From contig NZ_JALNTW010000007.1 in assembly GCF_023161665.1 (NCBI RefSeq), positions 177,074 through 241,073 of the forward strand: 64,000 nt of DNA, read 5' to 3'. Positions 28,055 to 36,492 of this stretch are shown in pieces. The position numbers and the translations under genes were made by a program. Numbering within the stretch: position 1 is the first letter of the stretch; every line of letters starts with the position of its first letter. This DNA comes from Shewanella sp. 1CM18E. Its GTDB lineage: Bacteria; Pseudomonadota; Gammaproteobacteria; Enterobacterales; Shewanellaceae. Below the pieces are notes generated by a model. That model was not told the origin of the DNA and ran no database searches. It saw only the letters and a list, made by a program, of their open reading frames with translations.

Positions 28055-29005
28055 CTACGGTTTAGCCATTAGCGCTTCTCTGAGCCTATCTTGCACAACT
28101 TCGACTAAGAGATCCGGTTGGAATTTTGAAATGAAACGATTGCATCCGACCTTTTCAACCATAGCATTATTAAAACTGCCACTTAACGATGTATTTAAGG
28201 TAATAAATAGATCTGCCATACGCTTATCGTTACGCACTTCATAGGTTAACTTATAACCATCCATTTCTGGCATTTCCGCATCAGTTATCAACATTAAAAT
28301 GTGATCGGTTATCACTTTACCTTCATCACACCATTTTTTTAATTGATTCAGTGCAAGCAGACCATCTGATACTTCAATAACCTCAAGGCCGAGCTGCTCT
28401 AATGTTTCACGAACTTGTCTTCTTGCAGTCGCAGAGTCGTCGGCAATTAACACTTTTCGCCCCTGCATGTGCGGCAGTAATTGCTCATCTAACACACCGT
28501 CAGATAAACGAATATCATAATGAATGATTTCCGCTAGCACCTTTTCGACATCAATAATCGAAACCAACTCTTGCTTGTCTTGATATTCGATTCGGGTAAT
28601 AGCCGTAAGGTAATTGTCACGCCCTACCGTTTTAGGTGGCGGCATGATGTCACCCCAAGTGAGATTAACAATATGCTCGACTTTATCGACCAAAAAGCCT
28701 TGCACCGAGCGATTGTACTCGGTCACGATAAGATTACTTTCAGGGTGAATAGCTGACGGTCTAAAGCCAATAGCTTTACGAAGATCTATCACCGGAATGG
28801 ATAGTCCACGCAAGTTAGCCACACCAATGATACTGCTGTGACTGCCAGGCATAGAGCTTAATGGTGGCACTTTAACCACTTCTTTTACTTTAAAAACATT
28901 AATCGCAAAAAGCTGAGTAACACTTATTCGAAACAATAATAACTCTAGACGATTCTCACCAACGAGCTTAGTACGCTGGTCGACACTTGCTAGCATTTGA
29001 GTCAT
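28055..29005 (-). CDS. cheV: Chemotaxis coupling protein CheV
   Basis: 316 residues: CheW-like domain (about 15-160, LLFRISVTQLFAINVFKVKEVV, GVANLRGLSIPVIDLRKAI) fused to a receiver domain (about 180-310) with the acidic pocket IADDS and phosphoacceptor Asp in LMLITDAEMPEMDGY. CheV couples chemoreceptors to CheA and adapts by phosphorylation. GAGGGA ribosome-binding site. Stands alone, not in a che operon. Confidence 0.95.
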   Translation of the reverse strand: MTQMLASVDQRTKLVGENRLELLLFRISVTQLFAINVFKVKEVVKVPPLSSMPGSHSSIIGVANLRGLSIPVIDLRKAIGFRPSAIHPESNLIVTEYNRSVQGFLVDKVEHIVNLTWGDIMPPPKTVGRDNYLTAITRIEYQDKQELVSIIDVEKVLAEIIHYDIRLSDGVLDEQLLPHMQGRKVLIADDSATARRQVRETLEQLGLEVIEVSDGLLALNQLKKWCDEGKVITDHILMLITDAEMPEMDGYKLTYEVRNDKRMADLFITLNTSLSGSFNNAMVEKVGCNRFISKFQPDLLVEVVQDRLREALMAKP

Positions 29006-29355
29006 TTTGTTCCCTCATGTTTAGACTGCGTATGCCACGATAAAAACCACAGATAAAAATACAGCTTAATTTATCAAGATAAGCTAACTAACGCCCATCA
29101 TCTAAACCATGGTCGATATAGTCATTTATCAGCAGCATACAAATAGAATTATTTTTATGCCTTTAGGTTATATTTTTTTAACACATAAATCATGTACCTA
29201 CTGCACAAAACACTCGCTAAAATAATAATTGATTGCCTACTCATGACTCATTCACGTTTTTCTAGAAGCGAGAATTAAATTAATAGCCGAAAAGATGATC
29301 GTCATTCAGCTTGCAAACGTACCAATACTCAGTTGATAAACTGTTGTAGAGAATT
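29006..29355. other. Divergent intergenic region (cheV / LON-domain gene)
   Basis: 350 bases of AT-rich DNA. The only motif I can support is the ECF-type promoter at 29296-29321. Confidence 0.5.
29296..29321 (+). promoter_or_regulatory. Candidate ECF (ChrR-linked sigma) promoter of LON-domain gene
   Basis: TGATCG, 16 bases, CGTA. The same TGATC-N17-CGTA pattern lies in front of the sigma/chrR pair at 30166. It is 35 bases upstream of the LON-domain ATG. Matches the motif type described for RpoE-ChrR (ECF11) promoters; inference from two sites. Confidence 0.5.
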
Positions 29356-29907
29356 ATGAAATTACCGCTGTTTCCATTACAAATATGTATTCTGCCTCAT
29401 GGTTATTCTAAATTGAGGATTTTTGAGCCTAGATATCAACGTCTAGTCAAAGAGTCCCTAAAGAATGATTTAGGTTTTGGCGCATGCATGTTAGATGAAG
29501 ACAATAAAACATTGCTCCCCATAGGCACACGCTGCAATATTGTCGACTTTGAAACGCTAGAGGATGGCCTGCTTGGAGTCACAATTAAAGGTATCGAAAA
29601 ATTCGAGCTAGGCACTTACACCATCGAAAAAGACGGTCTTAAACGCGGCAATGTTTTTCCTGTGCCATCTTGGCAAGTATTACCAATTGCAGAGCATCAG
29701 CAGAAATACACGCAAATCTTACAAGATCTGCTTAACGAATATCCTGAACACTTGAGCCAATATAATCTTGATAACTTTATGGATTTGTCTTGGGTTTGCC
29801 AGCGCTGGATTGAAATTTTGCCTATCAGCCCAAGTGAAAAACAACATTGCATGGCAGCGAACGATCCAAAGCCAACACTCGCTATGTTAAACAACGTGCT
29901 TAAATAG
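29356..29907 (+). CDS. LON substrate-binding (LAN) domain protein
   Basis: 183 residues with only the Lon N-terminal substrate-binding domain (LPLFPLQICILPHGYSKLRIFEPRYQRLV, GFGACMLDED) and no ATPase or protease part. Function of such stand-alone proteins is unknown; they probably bind peptides or unfolded protein. It lies just upstream of the ECF sigma/anti-sigma pair and shares a promoter motif with it, which suggests a part in the same (photo)oxidative-stress response. Confidence 0.88.
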   Translation: MKLPLFPLQICILPHGYSKLRIFEPRYQRLVKESLKNDLGFGACMLDEDNKTLLPIGTRCNIVDFETLEDGLLGVTIKGIEKFELGTYTIEKDGLKRGNVFPVPSWQVLPIAEHQQKYTQILQDLLNEYPEHLSQYNLDNFMDLSWVCQRWIEILPISPSEKQHCMAANDPKPTLAMLNNVLK

Positions 29908-30240
29908 TTTATTTGCCAAAACAGCTCACAAAAAGGTGCTATTAGCAAAGAACCGTGCTGCTTTAATAAACAAAGCGAATTACTTAACATTTCACCTTGG
30001 TCATGCCCCAAAAAAGTTAAGCATCAAAATTTTAGTTCAATGTTTGAATCTGATTACACAATATCTCAGCAAAATTTAGCCCGTATAACACTGATTTGAT
30101 TCTTAGTATCTACATTAATTGCGCTAACTGTTGGCAGTAATTTACAAAACTTCTATAAAATAAAGTGATCCACTATTTATACAACAGCGTAGTGACTAAC
30201 AACTCTTAGTGAGCAATGCTCTCTGACTTTTAAAAACAGA
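29908..30240. other. Intergenic region upstream of the ECF sigma gene
   Basis: 333 bases. Holds the promoter motif at 30166-30191; otherwise AT-rich, with no ORF or clear terminator for the LON-domain gene seen. Confidence 0.5.
30166..30191 (+). promoter_or_regulatory. Candidate autoregulatory ECF promoter of sigma-chrR
   Basis: TGATCC, 16 bases, CGTA, with AGTGA after it. TGATCC is the known -35 of Rhodobacter RpoE and its own promoter also carries CGTAAG. About 60-85 bases upstream of the sigma start, fitting autoregulation. Confidence 0.6.
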
Positions 30241-30249
30241 GTGAGAATA

Positions 30250-30894
30250 ATGCAAAATATTCAATCACAAAGTCGCCAAAGTGGTTATGATAAGGCTTAT
30301 ATCCGGCAAAATAAGCAGACTATGGACGATTCAAAACAAGATCTGTTACTCGCTCAGCTGACTGAGCACCTAATCAGTGTCGCTAATGCACGTGACAAGC
30401 AAGCTTACGCTCAGTTGTTTAGCTACTTCGCTCCCAAAATTCTTAACTTCGGTAATCAGAAGTTAACAAGCCAAGGCTTAGCGATGGATTTAGTTCAGGA
30501 AACCATGACCACTGTTTGGACTAAAGCACATCTGTTTAATGCGGACAAAGGCGCTGTAACGACTTGGGTGTTTACCATTATGCGTAACCGTTGCTTCGAT
30601 ATGCTGCGTAAAGTCCAGCACAATAAGGAAGACACATTCGGTGATGATATTTGGCCTGTATTTGAAACACCTGAAACAGAGGAGCAAGAGGATCATATCC
30701 TCACAGCCAAGCTACTCAAGCACGTCGACGCTCTGCCACCTTTGCAAAGGCAAGTAGTGAAAGGTATTTATCTACAAGAGCTCAGCCAACAAGAATTATC
30801 GACTAAACTCAGCGTACCGCTCGGCACCATAAAATCACGCCTCAGATTAGGCCTTGTGAAGCTTAGAAGCATTTTGGAGAAACATTATGATTAA
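30250..30894 (+). CDS. ECF sigma factor of the RpoE-ChrR (ECF11) group
   Basis: Group IV sigma-70 factor, 214 residues from ATG 30250 (GTG 30241 and ATG 30322 are alternatives; the last gives 190 residues, nearer the family length). Region 2 is FSYFAPKILNFGNQKL ... VQETMTTVWTKAHLF ... VTTWVFTIMRNRCFDMLR; region 4 is LPPLQRQVVKGIYLQELSQQ ... GTIKSRLRLGLVKLR. It overlaps a ChrR-type anti-sigma gene by 8 bases, which identifies the group: in Rhodobacter the homologous pair answers singlet oxygen. Confidence 0.92.
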   Translation: MQNIQSQSRQSGYDKAYIRQNKQTMDDSKQDLLLAQLTEHLISVANARDKQAYAQLFSYFAPKILNFGNQKLTSQGLAMDLVQETMTTVWTKAHLFNADKGAVTTWVFTIMRNRCFDMLRKVQHNKEDTFGDDIWPVFETPETEEQEDHILTAKLLKHVDALPPLQRQVVKGIYLQELSQQELSTKLSVPLGTIKSRLRLGLVKLRSILEKHYD

Positions 30895-31612
30895 ATTCCA
30901 TCCAAAAGACGAAATGCTAATGCAGCATGCAAAAGGTCTGTTGCATTTAGGTCTATCAACCGCGGTTTCCGCTCACTGCGAGCTTTGCTCTGTATGCCGC
31001 GGCAAGGTCAACGATTTTACAGAACAATTGGCAGAAGAGTGCTTAGGCGAAGACGCACTTAGTTCAAACTCTCCGAAGTTTAGTGCTGTCACATCAACTG
31101 CTACTGGCGCCGAGGGTGAGCTTGATAACCCAGAGTATGGCAGCATAGACTTTAGTGCCATGCTTAACCAGATCACCAATTTGGCCCCTGCTGAAGATGA
31201 ACCAACGTTGCCAGTTAAGCCAATTGTCGAGATAAAGGGTAACGAATATCTGCTGCCTAAAGCTTTTTCTAAACAGGCAAATCTTAGCTGGAGCGGCTTT
31301 GGTAAAATTAGCCGTATGCGTTTAGACGCTGACGATGGGCATAGTCGAGCAAGCCTATTGCATATCGATGCTAACGGTGAGATCCCTGAGCATACCCACA
31401 ACGGCCGTGAAATAACGTTATTGCTCGAAGGTTACTTTGAAGATGAGTTCAGCCAATATGTACCCGGCGACTTTATCGAGCTTGATGGTAACCACCAACA
31501 TTCACCAAAAACCATGAACGGCTGTCTATGCTATACAGTTGTTGATGCGCCACTGCATTTTACTAAAGGTATAAGTAAAATCCTTAACCCTGTGGGTGAA
31601 TTGATTTACTAA
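30887..31612 (+). CDS. chrR: ChrR-type zinc/cupin anti-sigma factor
   Basis: 241 residues in two domains. The N-terminal anti-sigma domain has the zinc ligands His5 and H-x3-C-x2-C (His30, Cys34, Cys37), the same set as Rhodobacter ChrR shifted by one residue. The C-terminal cupin (about 130-225) has H-x-H-x3-E (His169, His171, Glu175) and His203/His205, the sensor metal site. A long linker (about 45-120) rich in acidic and Ser residues joins them. The ATG overlaps the sigma gene by 8 bases, so the two are translationally coupled. Holds the sigma factor inactive until singlet oxygen or peroxide stress. Confidence 0.92.
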   Translation: MIKFHPKDEMLMQHAKGLLHLGLSTAVSAHCELCSVCRGKVNDFTEQLAEECLGEDALSSNSPKFSAVTSTATGAEGELDNPEYGSIDFSAMLNQITNLAPAEDEPTLPVKPIVEIKGNEYLLPKAFSKQANLSWSGFGKISRMRLDADDGHSRASLLHIDANGEIPEHTHNGREITLLLEGYFEDEFSQYVPGDFIELDGNHQHSPKTMNGCLCYTVVDAPLHFTKGISKILNPVGELIY

Positions 31613-31660
31613 CTTATATCTAATGAAATACTTTAGATAACTGACTTACCAAAATACCAT

Positions 31661-31684
31661 AGGCCGCATTAGCGGCCTTTTTTA
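31661..31684 (+). terminator. Terminator of sigma-chrR operon
   Basis: AGGCCGC/GCGGCCT stem, ATTA loop, then TTTTTATT. Confidence 0.9.
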
Positions 31685-31692
31685 TTATTCAG

Positions 31693-33303
31693 TTACGACT
31701 GCGCTGCGGCCACTGGAACAACAGGCACAATACGCGAGCCATGTTTAGTTACCACGTTCATAATGCCGAAGTGCAATTCCTCTGACACTAATTGAAATTC
31801 GGCAAAATCTGTCGTGCCAATATAAGCAAAAACGTTAAGCTGTAGGCCGTACAAACCAAAGCCTTTAAATGTCACCCTAAGTGGTGACTCTTCGACTTTT
31901 TCATGTTGCTCTAGTAAGGCTCTAATATCATTGATGATAGCGTGAATTTGCTCGGTATTAGTCTGATAATCAAGTCGAATATCTGTTTTTAAACGGATTT
32001 TTTCGCGCTCTGAAATGTTTTCAATATCCATTTCAGACAAACGCGCATTAGGCACATTTATCACGCTGCGGTCTATAGTGCGAATTCGAGTGCAGCGTAA
32101 ACCTATCTCCTCTACCGTACCCGTAATCGTGCCAAAGCGGCCTACATTACCCACTTTAATTGGCGCTGAAGAATACAGCGTAAGTGTACCAATAAAATTC
32201 TCAATCGATTGTTTTGACGCTAGAGCAACGGCAATACCACCTATGCCAAGGCCTGCAAGAATCGTTGATGCATCAAAGCCTAAGTGTTCAAGCCAGATTA
32301 ATACCGCTAAGGCAACTAAAATAACTCGAATAAAATTTGCCAGAGGCCGCAGCAGCGATGCACTCTGGCTATCGCCCCTGCTTATCCAGCGTAAACGTAA
32401 ACTATTTTGAATCACGTCAGTGAGTGACCAGATAAACCACACTACCGCTATTAGCAACAATACGCCGGTATTAACAACCGCAATCACATTCGCCGATAAC
32501 GTCGTATGCGCCATCCAAGCTCTAACCAGCAATAATGCAACCAATAAACGAGAAGGCCCTACGACTAAGTGCGCTACATCAGCTTTATACTGGTAATCAC
32601 TACGTAATATCAACTTTTTAGCTATCCAAGTAACGGGGATCACGACCAACATAGCCAATACAAAATAACAGATCAGTAACGCCCATTCCCATAGGTTTAA
32701 TTTGAACAAGTGTCCTTGAGGAATATGTTTAACAAACCATTCAACTACAGGCCCATACCCAAGTTCGCTGTAAAGCAAAGGCACTTTCGCGACAGTAGCA
32801 TTTGATACCTTCCAAATTGAGCCAAGCTGTTTATTGGGGACTTTTTGTAATAACAGAGTAATTTCACTGCCTTTAATTTGTACTCGACCAAACGCATCAC
32901 GATAACTCGGCAGTTGATCCTCAGAAGTCCCATCAGGAGTATCATTAATCTCTTGCATATTGACCCAAATATTTCGCTCAATAATCGCAATTAATTGCTT
33001 CGCGTATTCAGGGCCTAACTCTGCGTCCATATCATCGGGTAAATATCTAAGATCTAAATACTTAGCCGCTTTATCATAATTTTGCTCAAATGCTGCTTCG
33101 AAAAGCCCAGCCAGTGTACCTCTAGGCGTATCCCTAAAAAGACTATCTTTGTATTCATAAGATGCTTCTTTCACTGCTGCGGCACTAGTGGGGTTGTCTG
33201 TTTGCTGAACGTTTTGTGCAACTGACAGCGCGCCAGATGCTGAGGAAGAAAATGAAATAGATAAAAAGAGCAATAGGATAAACGCTTGAACAATTCGTAA
33301 CAT
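31693..33303 (-). CDS. MscS-family mechanosensitive channel
   Basis: 536 residues from ATG 33303 (MLRIVQAF), preceded by GGAG; an upstream extension is rejected because this start opens a clean signal peptide. Periplasmic N-terminal domain to about residue 180, then four hydrophobic segments (about 185-345), then the MscS pore/beta region (AGLGIGGIAVALASKQSIENFIG, VGRFGTITGTVEEIGLRCTRIRT) and alpha/beta cage. Larger than E. coli MscS (286), like YbdG/YnaI-type paralogues. Releases solutes on hypo-osmotic shock or has a signalling role. Confidence 0.93.
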   Translation of the reverse strand: MLRIVQAFILLLFLSISFSSSASGALSVAQNVQQTDNPTSAAAVKEASYEYKDSLFRDTPRGTLAGLFEAAFEQNYDKAAKYLDLRYLPDDMDAELGPEYAKQLIAIIERNIWVNMQEINDTPDGTSEDQLPSYRDAFGRVQIKGSEITLLLQKVPNKQLGSIWKVSNATVAKVPLLYSELGYGPVVEWFVKHIPQGHLFKLNLWEWALLICYFVLAMLVVIPVTWIAKKLILRSDYQYKADVAHLVVGPSRLLVALLLVRAWMAHTTLSANVIAVVNTGVLLLIAVVWFIWSLTDVIQNSLRLRWISRGDSQSASLLRPLANFIRVILVALAVLIWLEHLGFDASTILAGLGIGGIAVALASKQSIENFIGTLTLYSSAPIKVGNVGRFGTITGTVEEIGLRCTRIRTIDRSVINVPNARLSEMDIENISEREKIRLKTDIRLDYQTNTEQIHAIINDIRALLEQHEKVEESPLRVTFKGFGLYGLQLNVFAYIGTTDFAEFQLVSEELHFGIMNVVTKHGSRIVPVVPVAAAQS

Positions 33304-33422
33304 AAAGACTCCATTATTTGGCGAGCACCAGCAGCCCTGCAAGTGCTATTCATTCTAGCAAGCTTTAACCTATTGTTAACCTTTGGGAAGTAAAAATAAT
33401 CACTAATTAATTTAAGATTCTC

Positions 33423-33450
33423 TTGACAAAGTATTTAGTCTGCATATAAT
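33423..33450 (+). promoter_or_regulatory. Perfect consensus sigma-70 promoter
   Basis: TTGACA, 16-base spacer, TATAAT: both hexamers match the consensus exactly. Points right, towards a 57-aa gene about 360 bases away. Such perfect promoters are usually found for stable RNAs or very high-level transcripts. Confidence 0.8.
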
Positions 33451-33811
33451 TCGCCCAGTTTTTAAGATAGACCCTTTTAGATAGAAGTCACCGCCTTTTT
33501 GTCAAATCCACGACTCGTCGTTTGATCCCCACATAAGCGTTATCTCAACTGGTTAAATCATCTTTATTGGCAGTCATGCTACTGTCATATGCCTATGTTT
33601 TACTGCATAGCAGCTGATATTTGTATTATTTTTGCGACATAGCGAACATATTTACATACATATTTGAATACAAGCTACTTGTATCAGCAATCAAAGATGA
33701 GTAGTCTCACATAGAACTTAAAATTCATCTTTCGCAAAAATGCTAAGGATATCTTATTGTTATAAAACACTACCAAATTTAGGTAGCCTAAAATAGAAGG
33801 AGTGTGGCCAT
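33451..33811 (+). other. Long leader between consensus promoter and the 57-aa gene
   Basis: 361 bases without an ORF of note. A hairpin is formed by TCAAA-tcc-ACGAC / GTCGT-TTGA (33502-33524). No T-run terminator before the 57-aa gene was seen, so the leader probably is a 5' UTR, though a separate short RNA is possible. Confidence 0.5.
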
Positions 33812-33985
33812 ATGTCATACCTAGTAAATGGACAAGAAATTACCGTCAACTTTCCAGTAGATTCAATTTCAGTCAACAAAACTTCAATTGCTTTTACCGA
33901 TAGCCAAGGTAAAAACAAACAAACCTTTTCTAAGCGTATTGAAGCGCTGAACTTTATGAAATGGTTAATTTCTAGCAACAAATAA
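33812..33985 (+). CDS. Small hypothetical protein (57 aa)
   Basis: ATG at 33812 with AAGGAG 9 bases upstream, an ideal ribosome-binding site; 57 codons to TAA. The product begins MSYLVNGQEITVNF and ends KRIEALNFMKWLISSNK; mixed charge, no signal peptide or membrane segment, no family recognised. The opposite-strand frame here is a shadow of this gene. Behind a perfect promoter and long leader, it is likely highly expressed or conditionally translated. Confidence 0.7.
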   Translation: MSYLVNGQEITVNFPVDSISVNKTSIAFTDSQGKNKQTFSKRIEALNFMKWLISSNK

Positions 33986-34014
33986 GCTAGTCAAACAAAC
34001 GCTTTAACTGACTC

Positions 34015-34152
34015 TTCGATACACCTCCTCTCACTCGTATCGAATGTTTGTCTTCATAGGCAAACGAATAGGACTGAAACATCTACTCAGCTATTTAGTC
34101 ACATTCATTTGGATTAGGCCATACCCTTAGTCGGTATCTAGCCTAACCAAAT
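34015..34152 (+). repeat. Three consecutive strong hairpins
   Basis: TTCGATAC/GTATCGAA (34015-34022 with 34037-34044) with a loop of ACCTCCTCTCACTC; GTTTGTC/GGCAAAC (34046-34052, 34059-34065); and a large dyad ATTTGGaTTAGGC / GCCTAACCAAAT (34107-34119, 34141-34152), which encloses ATACC/GGTAT. None has a T-run. Either 3' UTR structures of the 57-aa gene or part of an unrecognised RNA. Confidence 0.6.
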
Positions 34153-34234
34153 GGAATCAACACTTTCCCCTAGCTTCAACTCACTGTTAACTAATGAAAC
34201 ACAAATCTCAACAGCTTAATATTTTTTAGTCATA

Positions 34235-35188
34235 CTAACCGTATTTACGTTTGTAGCGTGGCAGCATAGTCGCATTACCGAGTAACCCACCTTGGTGGAT
34301 ATAAAGTATCGCGGGAGCGGAGCCAACAATCTCTTTTTCAGTTTGGTTTACCCTTTTTTGTAAGATCTTTTCAACGCACATCCAACCTAAAGGGTCATAG
34401 AGTAATTCAAACTCGATTCCCGTCGCTAACAGCTTGTTATACATGTCGTAAAATGGCTTATACAGCTTTCCAAAGTGATACTTTTTATCTAAATCGATAA
34501 TCGTTGGATGCAGATTTTTGTCAGTAACCAGTTCAAAAAACTGTTGCTGTAAATACTCGCTGCCACCAACACAAGCACAGGTGAGTACTTCAATATTATT
34601 GGCATGCAGATTAAGGTACTCACTTAAAAATACTGCTGTTGTACCAGTGCCTGATGGCAAGAATACTTGCAACGATGGTAAAGACTGCTTTGTAGCCCAA
34701 TCAATGATCTCTTGAGCTAATTTATGCACACCCAAACGTGCATATTCACAGCGACCTCCTTCAGGTACAAAAAGCAGCTTGTCGTTTTTGGACAGTACTT
34801 TTTGTTGAATATAATCTATCACGCTTAAGTCTTGGCGATCTTCACACATAGATACATCAACAACATTGGCACCATTAGCAATCGCTGCGGCATAATTGCC
34901 CTGAGTAGATTGCAAAACTTGCTCAGCAATATGATCAACATAAAAATCTAAGCTAATACCTTTAAGCTTGGCTAATGCCGACATAGAGTAAAGCGAGTTA
35001 GCAACCGGTGAACCATGGCCTACTAACCCCGTTTTACCAGGAAAGTTATTTTCTAAGAAATAGGCAAATTTACGGGCTTTATTGCCCGAAAACTCTTCAC
35101 TCAGCAAATCATCACGCTTAACAAAAACTTGCTGATCGTTAAAGACAATACTTTCTATAGGGGTATCTGCAAACACTTTCGAGCTCAC
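34235..35188 (-). CDS. PLP enzyme, ACC deaminase / D-cysteine desulfhydrase family
   Basis: 317 residues, tryptophan-synthase-beta fold PLP enzyme. The PLP lysine is in FSGNKARKF (GNKxRK), after FVKRDDLL. The serine/threonine loop is GHGSPVANS rather than the SNH type of ACC deaminase and D-cysteine desulfhydrase, so substrate is uncertain. The phosphate-binding SGTGTT lies mid-protein. Start GTG 35188 with a weak ribosome-binding site. Stands alone. Confidence 0.8.
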   Translation of the reverse strand: MSSKVFADTPIESIVFNDQQVFVKRDDLLSEEFSGNKARKFAYFLENNFPGKTGLVGHGSPVANSLYSMSALAKLKGISLDFYVDHIAEQVLQSTQGNYAAAIANGANVVDVSMCEDRQDLSVIDYIQQKVLSKNDKLLFVPEGGRCEYARLGVHKLAQEIIDWATKQSLPSLQVFLPSGTGTTAVFLSEYLNLHANNIEVLTCACVGGSEYLQQQFFELVTDKNLHPTIIDLDKKYHFGKLYKPFYDMYNKLLATGIEFELLYDPLGWMCVEKILQKRVNQTEKEIVGSAPAILYIHQGGLLGNATMLPRYKRKYG

Positions 35189-35824
35189 TTCAATTCAACT
35201 TCAAATACGTTACCTACTCACTGGCCAACTATCATGTATAGTTTAGCGAGTTTACTAGCATGTAGCGTTTTGATTAATCTGGGACGGATGCATTTATGCA
35301 TATAAATGTGGCTATTGTAGCCCGAGAGACTCATTTTCGAAATCAACAAGATGTGAACCAAGATCAAATATTCCAATCGAATTTGATTCGCGCGAAATAG
35401 CTTTTTGACCTACAAGCACTGATGGACTGAATTAAAACAAGCAGATTAGCCACCTTAAATTATATGGCTAACCATAGTTTTACAAATGGCGCGTAGACGG
35501 AGTAATTATAGCGATAATGAACCCGTTTTAGTTGTTACATAAAACAAGTATCTGCCCAATAACAACACCGTCAACAGCTCTATCCAATTTGACTTCAACA
35601 CTTTCATCTCGATACGGTTTTAAATTGAAAGAAATTAAATCTTAAAAAATAGCCAAAAGCGCTAAATTTTAGTTAAAAAGCTAATCAGGTATATATAGAC
35701 CGAGATTTATTTAACTCGCAAAAGGCTTACAGCAAGCCAAAGTAGCTCGATATGTCTATTGGCACGAAAATCGCTTATCAGCAATTAAGCTCAAATTAGA
35801 GCAAGTACAAATAAGGAGCCATAA
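35189..35824. other. Long intergenic region upstream of yccF-like gene
   Basis: 636 bases, AT-rich. I see a dyad CATTTAT-gcat-ATAAATG (35291-35308) and several very short ORFs with no ribosome-binding site. No tRNA, terminator or repeat array is visible. Confidence 0.5.
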
Positions 35825-36232
35825 ATGGCAGTGCTACGTTTAGTGTTTAATATTGCTTGGTTTATTTTAGGTGGTTTTGTAATGGGGCTTGCTTGGTGGT
35901 TAGCTGGACTACTTTGCTTTATCAGCATCATCGGGATCCCATTTGGTAGAGCCTGTTTTGTGATTGGTGAAATGGCATTCTGGCCTTTTGGTCAAGATTC
36001 TATGAATCGTAAAGCACTGACTGGAAATGAAGATATCGGTACCGGCACATTTGGTATGGTCGGTAATATTATTTGGTTCCTATTTTTTGGGATCTGGCTA
36101 GCTATCGGCCACATTGCCCATGCGTTTGCTTGTGCGATTACCATTATCGGTATTCCATTTGCGCTACAACATTTAAAATTAGCGGTTTTAAGTTTAACGC
36201 CAATTGGTCAAACAGTGGTAGCAAGAGCCTAA
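35825..36232 (+). CDS. YccF domain inner membrane protein
   Basis: 135 residues with two copies of the YccF (DUF307) motif: IIGIPFGRACFVIGEMAFWPFG and IIGIPFALQHLKLAVLSLTPIG, each preceded by hydrophobic segments. Function unknown; found widely in proteobacterial inner membranes. AAGGAG 6 bases before the ATG. Own terminator. Confidence 0.9.
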   Translation: MAVLRLVFNIAWFILGGFVMGLAWWLAGLLCFISIIGIPFGRACFVIGEMAFWPFGQDSMNRKALTGNEDIGTGTFGMVGNIIWFLFFGIWLAIGHIAHAFACAITIIGIPFALQHLKLAVLSLTPIGQTVVARA

Positions 36233-36300
36233 TCTATTGTAGAAAAGCTTTTTATTAGAGTTGTTTATTCATTGCTTAGCAAAGAACTAACAATGTCATA

Positions 36301-36330
36301 TTTAGCCCCAGCTTGGGGCTAAATTGTTTT
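36301..36330 (+). terminator. Terminator of the yccF-like gene
   Basis: TTTAGCCCC/GGGGCTAAA 9-bp stem, AGCTT loop, TTGTTTT tail. Confidence 0.88.
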
Positions 36331-36377
36331 ATCCGGTTCTATGCTTTGCCAGCAATCTAACCCCCTACCAGTAAAGC

Positions 36378-36433
36378 ATTATCTTAAAAGACTTGTCTTA
36401 AAATCCTAGTCTGAAAAATCTTGTCTTAAAAGC
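36378..36433. repeat. Four imperfect 14-bp tandem repeats
   Basis: Units: ATTATCTTAAAAGA, CTTGTCTTAAAATC, CTAGTCTGAAAAAT, CTTGTCTTAAAAGC. Non-coding, in the gap between convergent genes. Confidence 0.75.
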
Positions 36434-36492
36434 ATTTACGACAGCCCACTCCCAACCACTCAACAATTACGCCCTTGTGCTGATTACTTTGA

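Noticed and set aside
33491..33530. tRNA-like or rRNA-leader fragment after the consensus promoter
   Set aside because: No T-loop GTTCRANYC, anticodon stem or acceptor pairing could be found.
33760..33981. 73-aa minus-strand ORF
   Set aside because: Opposite-strand shadow of the 57-aa plus-strand gene, which has an ideal ribosome-binding site.
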